A stretch of 64,000 bases of DNA from Corynespora cassiicola (taxonomy: Eukaryota; Ascomycota; Dothideomycetes; Pleosporales; Corynesporascaceae), in NCBI GenBank assembly GCA_022059125.1, contig JAEUWY010000020.1:620001-684000 (forward strand), written 5' to 3'. Positions 21,001 through 33,339 of the stretch are shown in pieces; within the stretch, counting starts at the first letter, position 1, and every line of letters starts with the position of its first letter. The notes below the pieces were generated by a model. It did not search any database, was not told the origin of the DNA, and worked only from the letters and a program-made list of their open reading frames with translations. A program made the translations under genes and the position numbers.

Positions 21001-23125
21001 CGTGACTCATGGAAACATCAGGCCAGGCGTGCTCCCGCCAGACTGACGGTCAGCTAGCAGAGGGCGGTTCCGGTCTCTCCCGATACATGGACATGAGGTT
21101 TGCCAAAAAGGTCCGTCCGTGGCGGGACCGGGTGGGCGGGCTGCGAGATGACGGCGGAGGGATGTGTTGTTTTTTTGGCAGCCGGTATCCATGACGAGAG
21201 AGTGAGGGCGAGAGGGTGACGCGGATGTGATGGGACGGGGGGGGAGCAGGATGGATGATGCTGGAGATGCAGCTCTCCATGGGCCAGACGCAAGCAAGCA
21301 AGCAGACAGGCAGGCAGGCAGGCGGCAGTGGTGATGTCGACGCGGCACGTTCGCGCGGTCGCCGATGCTCCGCTGGGGGCGCTGCGCAAGGCGGGGTCTT
21401 TGTAGTGTCCCGTCGTGTGCGCTGGGCCGCCTCCGCTCTTGGTGACGTTTTGGGGGCAGATAAGGGGCGTGGCAGAGGAATGACCACCGCGAATTACGGC
21501 GACAAAGCGGTCTGAGGGCAGCGCTAGGCGGCCGGGCCAATGGCAGGGCGCGGAATTACAGTCGTCGCGGGCGTGGGCCGCTGCGGCAATCTGGCCGGTG
21601 GAGTCGCGGGCTGGAGGGCGCTGGAGGGCCATGTCGGGCCCACGGTGGGCGATGGAGCAGCGCGGCGGAAAGCTGCAGCAGGGCCGCGCTTGTGCTGCAC
21701 CGGGCCTGCACTGGGCCTGCACTGGGCCTGCACCGCGCCCACACCCATGCGCCCTGCTGCAGCACCGGCCTGGCCGCAAGAGGTCATCACCACATGTCAA
21801 AGCGAGTTCGGAGGCCTGCGATTCGCCTGCGCGCCGAACCATGCGCCCACCGCCCGCGCGCGCCTGGCAGAATGGGCACAATTTCGTGGGGTAGCAGGCA
21901 TAGCAGGGCAAAAATTTGAACGCACGACAGAGCTGCAGGGAACTTGTTCGCGGTGAACGCCGCCAAGTCCTGGCTTCGGCGCCCCAGAAACCATCAGTAG
22001 CCCTTGATCCATAATGCCTCGAGGGCAATTGGGCAGCACGCGCGGGTCCCCGTCAGTCATGATGGCATTGTGCCTGCCCTCGACGACGACGCCGGCGCAG
22101 GACAACGCCCTTATACACGGCCATACGGGCCATGCACCAGCACGGCACTCGACCAAGCGAGCCGTTGACAGCACAGCACTGCACTGCACCGCACTGCGCC
22201 CTCCCTCTCTGCTTGAAACGAGTCTAGGTCGGGAGGTAAAGGTAATTGGCACAGTCCGAGTCCAAGTGCTAGCGTCTGGGAATTTTTGAACCCCACCTAC
22301 TGTCCTGTCCTGTCCGCCGTGCCTGCCCTGCCATGCCAGCCTGAGCCAGCCTGAGCCAGCCCTCCCTTCATAAGCCCTCTGCCCACCCGCCCGCCGCTCT
22401 CCTGCTTCCCTCCTCCTTCACCCTTCTCTCTCCCACTGGAAGTTGCTTGCTGGAACACCCGCGCGTCTCCACCAAGGCCCTGTTCCACCGCCCACCCCTC
22501 CACAGTAAGTCACGCCCGCCTCCGTTCCACGCCCTCCCGCTGCACCTCCCACCACCCTGCCTGCCCCTACGCCCCTTAGCGAGCGCTCTGCTCTCATGAG
22601 AGCACAACCCCGCGCTCCCCCATTCGCCCAGTCTCTTATCAGCATATTCTGTGCCTCGTCTGCCCGCCGTCACTGGCACGTCGCGCGCATCCTCCCACCC
22701 ACCCGGCGTCATAGTTGGTGGTTTGCCGCTTCGGGACGTCTGGATCTGGTGACGAAGCTTGCCCGTCATTCCCCCCTTCGAGAGGACGTGATCTTTTGGC
22801 CCACGAGCGAATCCGCGCCCTTGTATTGCGAGCCGCCGCCTTTGTGTCATTTCTGGGTCGTTGCCCCCGCTAGTCCCCCATCAATCATTTTAGAATATAC
22901 TCCTCCTCGGGTCGCAAACCGCCGCAATCTCCCATATATAATCAAACTACTCGCTGGACCCGTGGGCTAATCTTGCAATTGCTCCCAGACTACAAAGCAG
23001 CAGCTCCACCAGTCACTTCCGCTTCGAGCGACCCCGCCACTCTCACGAGCCCCGCCCCCCCCCTCCTACGCAACCGTCCCACCCCCGACCTTTTTTTCCA
23101 AAAGATTCGGCCTGTTGCCGATATA
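18082..23125. other. 5-kb GC-rich gene-free region upstream of GLT1
   Basis: I find no gene with recognisable sequence on either strand. Open frames of 60-320 codons overlap each other on both strands with no conserved motif, as expected in GC-rich DNA. The region is full of short tetranucleotide-type repeats: a CTAC/CCTA run near 18975, GGAT/GATG repeats at 19379-19412, GGCT/CGCT repeats at 19776-19811, GCAA/GGCA repeats at 21291-21325, and an 11-bp tandem at about 21711-21745. The last kilobase is CT-rich, with a TATATAA at 22934-22940 about 190 bp upstream of the GLT1 start. It may hold the GLT1 promoter, a long non-coding RNA, or nothing. Confidence 0.55.
21709..21746 (+). repeat. short tandem repeat (GGGCCTGCACT type)
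   Basis: Three nearly perfect head-to-tail copies of an 11-bp unit (gggcctgcact) lie in the GC-rich gap. No coding context is seen. Confidence 0.7.
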
Positions 23126-26100
23126 ATGGGTCGGGTCTCTTTCGCCGAAGATACAAAATTGCCCCAGGATACCCAGATCGAAGAGGAGCAACCATCTGTG
23201 TTTGCTTATCAAGATGGCCCCGACAACAAGTCGTGGGCGGGTACGCTGCCCTTGAAGCAGGGTCTCTATGACCCCGAGAATGAGAAAGATGCTTGCGGTG
23301 TCGGATTCGCTGCGTGAGTGTACCCCAGAGGCAAAGGATCTGTGGTCTGGCATTTTTTATTTTTTTTTATTATGTTACTGACGGTACGCAGCCACATCAA
23401 GGGAAAGCCCAGCCACAAGATTATTTCCGATGGTAGGATACCCAAGACAAATCTTAGCACGGTAGAGCATGCACTAACCAGCCGTAGCTCGTTCACTTCT
23501 CTGCAACATGACCCATCGTGGTGCCGTGGGTTCAGATGCCCGCGACGGAGACGGCGCCGGTGTCATGACCTCCATCCCCCACAAGTTCTTTGTCAAGGAG
23601 TTTGAGCGCGACCAGGGCTACAAGCTGCCTCCACTGGGCCAGTACGCCACTGGTAACCTTTTCTTCAAGCCGGACCCCCAGGTTTTGGATGAAACCAAGG
23701 CCATGTTCGAGGACGTCGCAGACCAGCTAGACCTGAGGGTGCTGGGATGGCGAGTGGTTCCTCGCGACTCCACCCTCCTTGGTCCGGCGGCACTCTCGCG
23801 AGAGCCTATTATTCTGCAGCCATTCGTTGTTCTCAAGAACGCATACGGAGAGGGCCGGACCCCTAAGCCCGAATTTGACCAGCTGTACGACAACCAGTAC
23901 TTTGAGCGACAGCTATTCGTCCTGCGCAAGCGCTCTACCCACGTCATTGGCCTGCACAACTGGTTCTACATTTGCTCGCTGAGCAACAAGAACATTGTCT
24001 ACAAGGGTCAGCTGGCGCCCGTCCAGGTCTACGAGTACTACCACGACCTGGTCCACGTCGACTACGAGGGCCACTTTGCTCTTGTCCACTCGCGTTTCTC
24101 CACAAACACCTTCCCCAGTTGGGACCGTGCTCAGCCTCTGCGATGGGCGGCCCACAACGGTGAGATCAACACTCTGCGTGGAAACAAGAACTGGATGCGT
24201 GCCCGTGAGGGTGTCATGAAGTCTGAGACATTTGGCGAGGAATTGGACCTCCTCTACCCCATTGTCGAGGATGGTGGTTCCGATTCCGCCGCTTTCGACA
24301 ACGTGCTCGAGCTGCTCACCATCAACGGTGTACTCTCCCTGCCAGAAGCCGTCATGCTCATGGTTCCCGAGGCATGGCAAGGAAACCACTCCATGGACCC
24401 CGCCAAGCAGGCCTTCTATGAGTGGGCAGCCTGCATGATGGAGCCCTGGGACGGCCCCGCTCTCTTCACCTTCTCCGACGGCCGGTACTGCGGTGCCAAC
24501 CTCGACCGTAACGGTCTCCGTCCTTGCCGTTACTACGTGACCGACGACGACCGCATTGTCTGCGCTTCTGAAGTCGGCACCATTTCCATCGAGCCCGAGA
24601 GGGTCGTGCAGAAGGGCCGCTTGCAGCCCGGAAGGATGCTTCTCGTCGACACTGTTGCTGGACGCATTGTCGACGATGCTGAGCTGAAGAAGACGGTTGC
24701 TGCCCGCCAGGACTTCCGCAGCTGGGTTGAGAGGAACTTGCTCACTCTCCCCAAGATTCTCGAGCGTGTCCCTGAGAAGGGTGTTGATCTCAGTCACACT
24801 CTCTCCGAGACTAGGCTGCAGGAGGATCCCCGCCTGCGTGCTTTTGGCTACTCCCTGGAGCAGGTCAGCTTGCTTCTGGGGCCCATGGCTGCTGACTCCA
24901 AGGAGGCTCTCGGTTCTATGGGTAACGATGCTCCTCTGGCTTGCTTGGCTACCCAGCCTCGCCTCGTGTACGAGTACTTCCGCCAGCTCTTCGCTCAGGT
25001 CACCAACCCTCCCATCGATCCCATTCGTGAGGCCATTGTCATGTCTCTGGAGACGTACGTTGGTCCCCAGGGCAATCTCCTCGAGATGGACGAGTCTCAA
25101 TGCCACCGGTTGCTGCTTCCCTCGCCTATCCTTTCGCTGGAAGAATTCACTGCCTTGACCAACACCCACCGTCTGCACTCTGCATGGACTACCAAGTTTG
25201 TTGACATCACTTTTCCCAAGAGCGAGGGTGTCCAGGGCTACATGGATGCTCTTGACCGCATCTGCGATGCTGCTACCGAGGGCATCAACGACGGCAACAA
25301 CATTCTCGTGTTGACTGACCGTGCTACCTCCGCTGACCGCGTCCCCGTGTCTGCCTGTCTCGCCACTGGTATGGTGCACCACCACCTTGTCCGCAACAAG
25401 TGGCGATCCCGCATTGCGCTCGTTGTCGAGACTGGTGAGGCCCGTGAGGTTCAGCACATGTGCGTCTTGGTTGGATACGGTGCTGATGCCATCTCCCCAT
25501 ACCTGGCCATTGAGTGTATTTTGAAGATGCACCGCGAGGGTCTGATCCGCAAGAAGCTCAGTTCCAAGCAGTTGATTGACAACTACAAGCACTCTTGCGA
25601 TGGCGGTATCCTCAAGGTCATGAGCAAGATGGGTATCTCTACCCTCCAGTCCTACAAGGGAGCCCAGATTTTCGAAGCTCTCGGTATCGATGACTCCGTC
25701 GTCGACCGCTGCTTCACTGGAACTGCATCTCGTATCAAGGGTATGACTTTCGAGCTCATTGCCCAGGATGCTTTTGCTCTCCACGAGAAGGGTTACCCCA
25801 CCCGCAGCATTGTCGAGGTCCCCGGTCTCGCTGAGACTGGTGAGTACCACTGGAGAGATGGTGGCGAGCCCCACGTCAACGACCCCACTGCCATTGCAAA
25901 CATCCAGGACGCTGTCCGCACCAAGAACGACAAGTCGTACGAGGCTTACTCCCGCTCCGAGTACGAACGCATCAAGGACTGCACGCTCCGTGGTCTTTTG
26001 GACTTCAACTTTGATGACCGCACGTCCATCCCCATTGACCAGGTCGAGCCATGGACCGACATTGTTCGCCGCTTCGTCACGGGTGCCATGTCCTACGGAT

Positions 26101-29100
26101 CCATCTCGATGGAGTCTCACTCCACCCTGGCTGTGGCCATGAACCGTCTGGGCGGCAAATCCAACACTGGAGAGGGTGGTGAGGACCCTGAGCGAAGCCA
26201 GCGACTGGAGAATGGCGATACCATGCGTTCTGCCATCAAGCAGATTGCCTCTGGTCGTTTCGGTGTCACCAGCAACTACCTTGCTGATGCCGACGAGCTT
26301 CAAATCAAGATGGCTCAGGGTGCTAAGCCCGGTGAGGGTGGTGAGCTTCCTGGCCACAAGGTCTCGGGCTCCATTGCAAAGACCCGCCACTCCACTCCTG
26401 GTGTCGGTCTGATCAGTCCTCCTCCTCACCACGACATCTACTCCATCGAGGATCTGAAGCAGTTGATCTATGATCTCAAGTGCTCCAACCCCCGTGCCCG
26501 CGTCTCCGTCAAGCTCGTCTCCGAGACTGGTGTCGGTATCGTCGCCTCTGGTGTTGCCAAGGCCAAGGCCGACCACATCTTGATCTCTGGTCACGATGGC
26601 GGAACTGGTGCCTCCCGATGGACTGGTATCAAGTACGCCGGTCTTCCTTGGGAGTTGGGTCTTGCCGAGACTCACCAGACCTTGGTCCTGAACGACCTCC
26701 GTGGTCGTGTCATTGTCCAGACTGACGGTCAACTCCGTACTGGGCGTGACGTCGCCATTGCCTGTCTTTTGGGTGCTGAGGAGTGGGGCTTTGCTACCAC
26801 TCCTCTTATTGCCATGGGCTGCATCATGATGCGTAAATGTCACTGTTTGTACCCCCGTTTCTCTCATCTTTTACCCCTGTAGCCTTTTGGAGTTGGAGGA
26901 CAAGTTGAGGGGTGAATGTGGTCATTTGGCTGCATATCTCTTCAGTCTTGTTTGAAGACTTCACAGAGCTTTGACGTGAAAATTTTCAGCAGTCCAAAAT
27001 GTAGTCTGGAGATTGCAAGACATTATCCTTCATCAGACCCTTTTTGAATATGGCTAACTTATTCATTAGTGAACACCTGCCCTGTCGGCATTGCCACCCA
27101 GGACCCTGAGCTTAGGAAGAAGTTCGTCGGTACCCCCGAGCACGTCATCAACTTCTTCTACTATGTCGCCAATGAGCTCCGTGCCATCATGGCCAAGTTG
27201 GGATTCCGCACCATCAACGACATGGTCGGCCACTGCGAGGTCCTCCGCATTCGTGACGACCTCCGTACTGCCAAGACTGAGAACATTGACTTGTCTCTCA
27301 TCTTGACTCCGGCTCACACCCTCCGCCCCGGTGTCGCCACCTTCAACGTCCGCAAGCAGGATCACCGTCTTCACGTTCGTCTTGACAACAAGCTCATTGC
27401 CGAATCCGAGCTTGCTCTGGAGAAGGGTCTTCCCGCCCGCATTGAGTGCGATATTGTCAACACCGATCGTGCTCTTGGTGCCACTCTCTCTTACCAGATC
27501 AGCAGGCGGTACGGCGAAGCCGGATTGCCTCAGGATACCATCCATGCCAACATCCGTGGTTCCGCTGGTCAGTCTTTCGGTGCCTACCTGGCTCCCGGTG
27601 TTACACTCGAGCTCGAGGGTGACGCCAACGACTATGTTGGCAAGGGTCTTTCGGGCGGTCGCATCATCATCTACCCTCCCCGTACCGCTGTCTACCGCGC
27701 CGAAGAGAACGTGCTGGTTGGCAACGTCTGCTTGTACGGTGCTACTCGCGGTACTTGCTACTTCCGTGGTGTTGCTGCTGAGCGTTTCGCCGTCCGTAAC
27801 TCTGGTGCCACGGCTGTCGTTGAGGGTGTTGGTGACCACTGTTGCGAGTACATGACTGGTGGTCGTGTCCTTGTCCTTGGCAGCACCGGGCGTAACTTTG
27901 CCGCTGGTATGTCCGGTGGTATTGCCTACGTCCTTGATATCCACCAGGATTTCGAGTCCAAGGTTAACCAGGAGATGGTTGAGCTCTCTGGTGTTGAGGA
28001 TCCTCAGGAGATTGCCTTTGTCCGCGGCCTCATTGAGGACCACCACCACTACACTGGATCCGAGCTTGCCGCCCGTATCCTCCTCGACTTCAACCGCGCA
28101 CTTCCCCGCTTCGTCAAGGTCATGCCCACTGACTACAAGCGCGTGCTTCTGGAGGAGGCTGCCAAGGAGGCTGAGAAAAAGAGGAAGGAGTACCCTCTGC
28201 CCATCCTTCCCGGAAGCGCCGTCCGCACCGCTCACGAGGAGTCTCGTCAGCACGAGCACGAGGCCAAGGACAAGAAGAAGAGCGACTTGCTCGACATCGA
28301 GGAGAGTGTGACTGACGCCAAGGCAGAGAAGAAGAAGGCACTCGTCCTCGACAAGACTCGCGGATTCATGAAGTACCAGCGACGGTCCGAGAAGTACCGC
28401 AACCCCAAGACCCGTACGCGCGACTGGCAAGAACTCTCGCAGCGCCTGAACGAGGATGAGCTCAAGTACCAGACCGCTCGCTGCATGGACTGCGGTGTTC
28501 CTTTCTGCCAGTCTGACACTGGTTGCCCCATCTCCAACATCATTCCCAAGTGGAATGAGCTTGTCTTCCAGAACCAGTGGAGGGACGCCCTCAACCGTCT
28601 GCTCATGACCAACAACTTCCCCGAGTTCACTGGTCGTGTTTGCCCTGCTCCTTGCGAGGGTGCTTGCGTCTTGGGCATCAACGAGGACCCCGTCGGCATC
28701 AAGTCTATTGAGTGCGCCATTATCGATCGTGGTTTCGAGATGGGCTGGATGATCCCTTCGCCTCCTCAGACCCGCACTGGCAAGACTGTCGCCATCATTG
28801 GTTCCGGTCCTGCTGGTCTCGCCGCCGCTGACCAGCTGAACAAGGCTGGCCACTCCGTCACCGTCTACGAGCGTGCTGACCGCGTCGGTGGTCTCCTCAT
28901 GTATGGTATTCCCAACATGAAGTTGGACAAGAAGGTCGTCCAGCGCCGTGTCGATTTCATGGCTGCTGAGGGTATCAGCTTTGTCACTGGTGTTGCTGTC
29001 GGCGAAGAGGGCCAGCCTACATTGGAGTCTCTCCGTGCCGACAACGACGCCGTCATCCTTGCGACTGGTGCGACCGTTGCTCGTGACTTGCCCATCCCCA

Positions 29101-29900
29101 ACCGCAACCTCGAGGGCATTCACTTCGCCATGCAGTTCTTGCACAAGAACACCAAGTCGCTCCTCGACTCCAACTTGGCTGATGATGCCTACATCTCCGC
29201 CAAGGACAAGCACGTCGTCGTCATTGGTGGTGGTGACACTGGTAACGACTGCATTGGTACCTCGGTCCGCCACGGAGCCAAGTCCGTCGTCAACTTTGAG
29301 CTGCTTCCTCAGCCTCCGCCAGAGCGTGCCGGCGACAACCCCTGGCCCCAGTGGCCTCGCATCTACCGTACCGACTACGGCCACTCCGAGGTCAAGACTC
29401 ACATGGGCAAGGACCCCCGTGAGTACTGTGTCATGTCCAAGGAGTTTGTCGACGACGGAACCGGCAAGGTCAAGGGCATCAACACCATCCGTGTCGAGTG
29501 GACCAAGTCGTCTACTGGTGGTTGGGACATGAAGCAGGTCGAGGGAAGTGAGCAGTTCTTTCCCGCTGACCTTGTCCTTCTTTCCATGGGTTTCTTGGGC
29601 CCAGAGGAGCGTGTCCTGAACGACAAGATCGAGCGTGACCCCCGTAAGAACGTCAAGACCCCCGCTGGTCACTACAACACCAACCTCCCTGGCGTCTTCG
29701 CTGCTGGTGATTGCCGCCGCGGACAGTCTTTGATCGTCTGGGGTATCAACGAAGGCCGACAGTGCGCTCGTGACGTCGATTCCTTCCTCACCGGCGTTGG
29801 CAGTCAGCTTCCTGTCACTGGTGGTATTGTCAAGCGACCCCCCTACGAGATTCTTGACAAGTCCAGTGCCCCTAAGGAATTGATCACTGCCGCTGCTTGA
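23126..29900 (+). CDS. GLT1: glutamate synthase [NADH]
   Basis: This GOGAT converts glutamine and 2-oxoglutarate to two glutamates with NADH. Four exons join in frame to 2138 residues: 23126-23313, 23392-23432, 23488-26844 and 27070-29900. Introns are 78, 55 and 225 bp. A 56-residue propeptide precedes the catalytic N-terminal cysteine of the type 2 glutamine amidotransferase domain (Cys57 in [10 protein letters not shown]). The central and FMN/synthase domains follow, with [19 protein letters not shown] and a 3Fe-4S cysteine cluster ([13 protein letters not shown]) that spans the last exon junction. Next are the GXGXG structural domain and a small-subunit part: cysteines CMDCGVPFC and GCPISN near residue 1665, and a dinucleotide site [13 protein letters not shown] near 1772. 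The fused large and small subunits are usual for fungi. The last intron has a weak GTTTGT donor. Confidence 0.96.
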
Positions 29901-30599
29901 ACGAATTTACCTTTTTTACGATGTTCAATGTCAAAAGGCTCAAGACATGATGCACGAATTTGAAAAGTCTACGAGAATTTGATGAGGAAATTAAAGCATA
30001 GGCTGCAATATGAATTTGGGTACTGGATTGGGTTGTTTAGTCTTTTTTGTTGATTTTTTGCAATCGTTATACCTGCAAGATACCTCTTTCTTAATGACGG
30101 AGTCATTCGGGCATTTGCAGTGTAAAATAGCATGCTTTCAGTAGATATGAGTTCTATGTATTTGTATGCACCATCTTTGTTGAGTCTGCATGCACAAGTG
30201 ATGTAACTGGGGTTCGTCTGTGGGAGCTCGTAGGTTGGGGTACCAACATCGACTGCATTATCCACTTGGTAGTGAAGTATGGAATCAGGTCGTGTTCATC
30301 AGGATGATCGACAAAAGCCGGAACAGCCATGGTATAATACTGAGTTATAGATACCCCATATTACTGGGACAATATTCGGTGACGTTGTAGCATGAGCCCT
30401 TTGACAAAGGGCCCCATACGAGATATCGTGAACCTCGGCAGGTCGATATCGCCAAGATGTGGCGCATCTGTGGCGCCAGCCTAAAAAAGGACGTGCGTCC
30501 AGCTACGTCATGTGTCATCACATTTAAGCCTGTCCCTTCAGTTACATTCCGAAATCAACCAACCCGCGATATGCTTCGGTAGTAATCGAGTGGTTCATC
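29901..30599. other. intergenic, GLT1 3' flank and YME2 promoter
   Basis: This is moderately AT-rich sequence with no supported gene. The terminator of GLT1 and the promoter of YME2 must lie here. Confidence 0.5.
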
Positions 30600-33339
30600 A
30601 TGCTAGGTCAAGCTGGGTGGCTTCGTGCTACTCACAATGGCGCGGTGTATACACGACTCAGCGCTCGTGGTGGCCTGACAAGGTACGTCAATCCAATCCA
30701 AATGCAGATCCGTGATACGATACTGATCTACTACCAGATCATCCATTGCAGCACATCAACGATGTGGGGCCTATCAGATTCGGTCTTCTTCTCTGCAAGC
30801 TGGTGAGAACAAGACAGGTCACATCAACGCCGGAGAGAATGAGGGAATTGTGTTTTTCGACAGTAAGGCCTCGATGTCAGGATAACAGACCACCAATGCT
30901 GATCCAAGCCAGATGTATTCCCCTTGAAAATCCAGAAGCTTTTCAAGATTCCGTTCACATCTCAAGAAAAGCCTCCGACTTTCCTCAATTACTTCATCAG
31001 CCCGAGCCTCACGGGTACTGACCCAAAACGGCTCATCGAAAAAGCGAGCACCAAGCGGAACCTACCAATTACGGCCACCGAGACCCTTCTTCGATTGAAA
31101 GAGGGCGGTGCTTTTGTCAAGTTTACCCACGATGGAAGCACACCAGCATCCGAGATCGAAAAGATACTGAAGGAGTATCTGAAAGAAAAACCCATCAAGC
31201 CATGGTGGAGTCCCTGGAGGAGGATGCATGTCAACCTCGTTAAAGGGCGGCCTTGGGTCGAAGACCTTTTCAGACTGCCAACACCACGACTAAAGGTAGA
31301 GTTCATATCGTCCGAGCCAGGTGCTGAGGCCGTACAACTTTCCCAAGAGGAGCTGTATGCGTTCTTCAGGCCGTATGGAAAATTGTTGGACATTATCATG
31401 CAGCCATCTGATTCCAAAGTTCTCCCGAAATATGCTCTTTTGGATTTTGCGACCATGGGAAAGGCTATCAGTGCGAAGAACTGTATGCATGGGTATCTCG
31501 TCACGGAAGCGGAAGGGGGTGGAAAGAAGGGTACCATTCTGAGGCTCACGTATGAGCAGAAGATCAAGCCCCATTGGATTCGTGATTGGATCTTCAATCA
31601 CCCAAGGATTGTTATTCCTATTATAGCGGCCATCATCGCTGGGCTGACGGTCGCTGTCTTCGATCCGTAAGTCGAGATTCTATGGCTTTTGGTGGCAAAT
31701 GCTGACATACACAGTATCCGAACGTTTTTCGTGAAGCTGCACATTACGAGATCGTTACATCTAGAGGATAACAGCCTCTACAAATGGATCAAAGGGTATG
31801 CTACCGACATTATCCACTGGCGACAAAAGAAGGAAGACGAGCCAGGAATGGATGCTGTCTGGGATGATAGAAAGGACAACATCGAGCAAATTCAAACTTG
31901 GTTGATGGAGACTGCCGACACCTTCATCATTGTTCAAGGACCAAGAGGCTCCGAGAAACGCAAGCTGGTTGTTGATCAGGCGCTCAAGGACAAGAAGCAC
32001 AAGTTGATAATCGACTGCAAACCCATTCAAGAGGCTCGTGGCGACAGCTCAACAATCGCCGCCGCAGCAGCGCAAGTGGGATATAGACCGGTGTTTTCTT
32101 GGATGAACAGCATCAGCGGTATGATTGATATGGCAGCCCAGGGCGCTACTGGTGTCAAGACCGGCTTTTCTGAAACTTTGGACTCTCAGCTCGGCAAGAT
32201 ATGGAATAACACCGCAACGGCTCTTCGACAGATTGCATTGGATGGCAGGCACAAGGATGACAAAGATGCCAACCTTGGAGATGACGAATGGCTTGAGGCT
32301 CACCCTGAAAAAAGGCCCATCGTTGTGGTTGACAACTTCCTGCACAAGAGCCAAGAAGGCGGGATTGTCTACGACAAGATTGCAGACTGGTACGTGTTCG
32401 CAAGCGTACGATGGAACTCTCACTAACCCATACAGGGCGGCACGGCTAACGACGAACAACATCGCTCACGTTGTATTCCTCACAAACGACGTCACATTCA
32501 GTAAATCTCTCTCAAAGGCACTTCCCGACCGCGTATTCCGTACCATCTCCCTTTCCGACTGCAGCCCTCAACTAGCTCGCGAATACGTCATGGAGTATCT
32601 CGACGACTCCGACTGGGGCAAAAGGCCAGCCCCCACCGACTCTTCCAAAAAAAAATCCCCCAAGAACCGCGCCGACCTCCCTGAGCTAGACTCTTGCATC
32701 GACCTCCTTGGTGGCCGCCTGACCGACCTCGAATTCCTCGCCCGGCGCATCAAAGCCGGCGAAACGCCTACAAAAGCCGTCTCTGAGATCATCGACCAGT
32801 CCGCCTCGGAGATACTGAAAATGTACATCTTCGGCGGCGAAGAGGACGGCAGCTCGCGCCGCTGGACCCCCGAGCAAGCCTGGTTCCTCATCAAACAGCT
32901 CGCTGCAAACGAGACGCTGCGCTTCCACGAGACGGCCCTCGCAGATACCATCAAGGCCTCTGGCAACGGTGAGAACGTGCTGCGCGCGCTCGAGCAGGCG
33001 GAGCTCATCGCCATCGATTCGGGCCCCAATGGGCGCCCTGCGTCCATCAAGCCCGGAAAACCGGTATATCAGCCTGCGTTCAAGCGCCTCATCGAGGATA
33101 AGGTGCTGAGGAGTAGACTCGATCTAGCGATTTTGGCAGAGCTGATCAAGGAGGAGAATAAGACGATTGAGAAGTGCGAGAATGAATTGCTGTTGTTGAG
33201 TCGGCTCAAGGGGCAGCCGGGGCAGATGGTCGGGAGGGCGAATTATTTGCTGGGGAAGTTGGCGGGGGCTCAGGAGAAAGTGGAGGGGTGGGAGAGGGAA
33301 CAGAAGGGGTTGAAGGGGGTTTTGGGGAAGGAGTATTGA
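30600..33339 (+). CDS. YME2: mitochondrial inner-membrane protein YME2 (RNA12/mitochondrial escape protein 2)
   Basis: A mitochondrial inner-membrane protein that affects nucleoid structure and mtDNA escape. Five exons join in frame to 846 residues: 30600-30682, 30738-30862, 30913-31666, 31715-32389 and 32436-33339. Introns are 46-55 bp. The N-terminus is Arg/Ser-rich and presequence-like. Then come the family signature TGHINAGENEG-IVFFDNVFPLK, an RRM-like segment (about residues 200-285), one membrane span (IVIPIIAAIIAGLTVAVF) and the large RNA12 ATPase-like domain. The P-loop reads GPRGSEKRK, with Glu where I expect Gly. The C-terminal third has a KAGETPTKAVSEIIDQSASEI segment typical for the family, and it ends in a helical, basic tail. 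I chose the start at 30600 because it is the only ATG whose frame continues through the first intron. Confidence 0.9.

Noticed and set aside
21054..22028. A 324-codon minus-strand frame in the GC-rich gap
   Set aside because: The composition is Cys/Pro/Arg/His-rich with no conserved segment, it overlaps many frames on both strands, and it has no introns or promoter logic.
23913..26867. A 984-codon open frame on the minus strand inside GLT1
   Set aside because: It is exactly antisense to the conserved glutamate synthase exon and has no family signature; codon bias of the sense gene keeps the antisense frame open. The same holds for the minus-strand frame 27066-29672.
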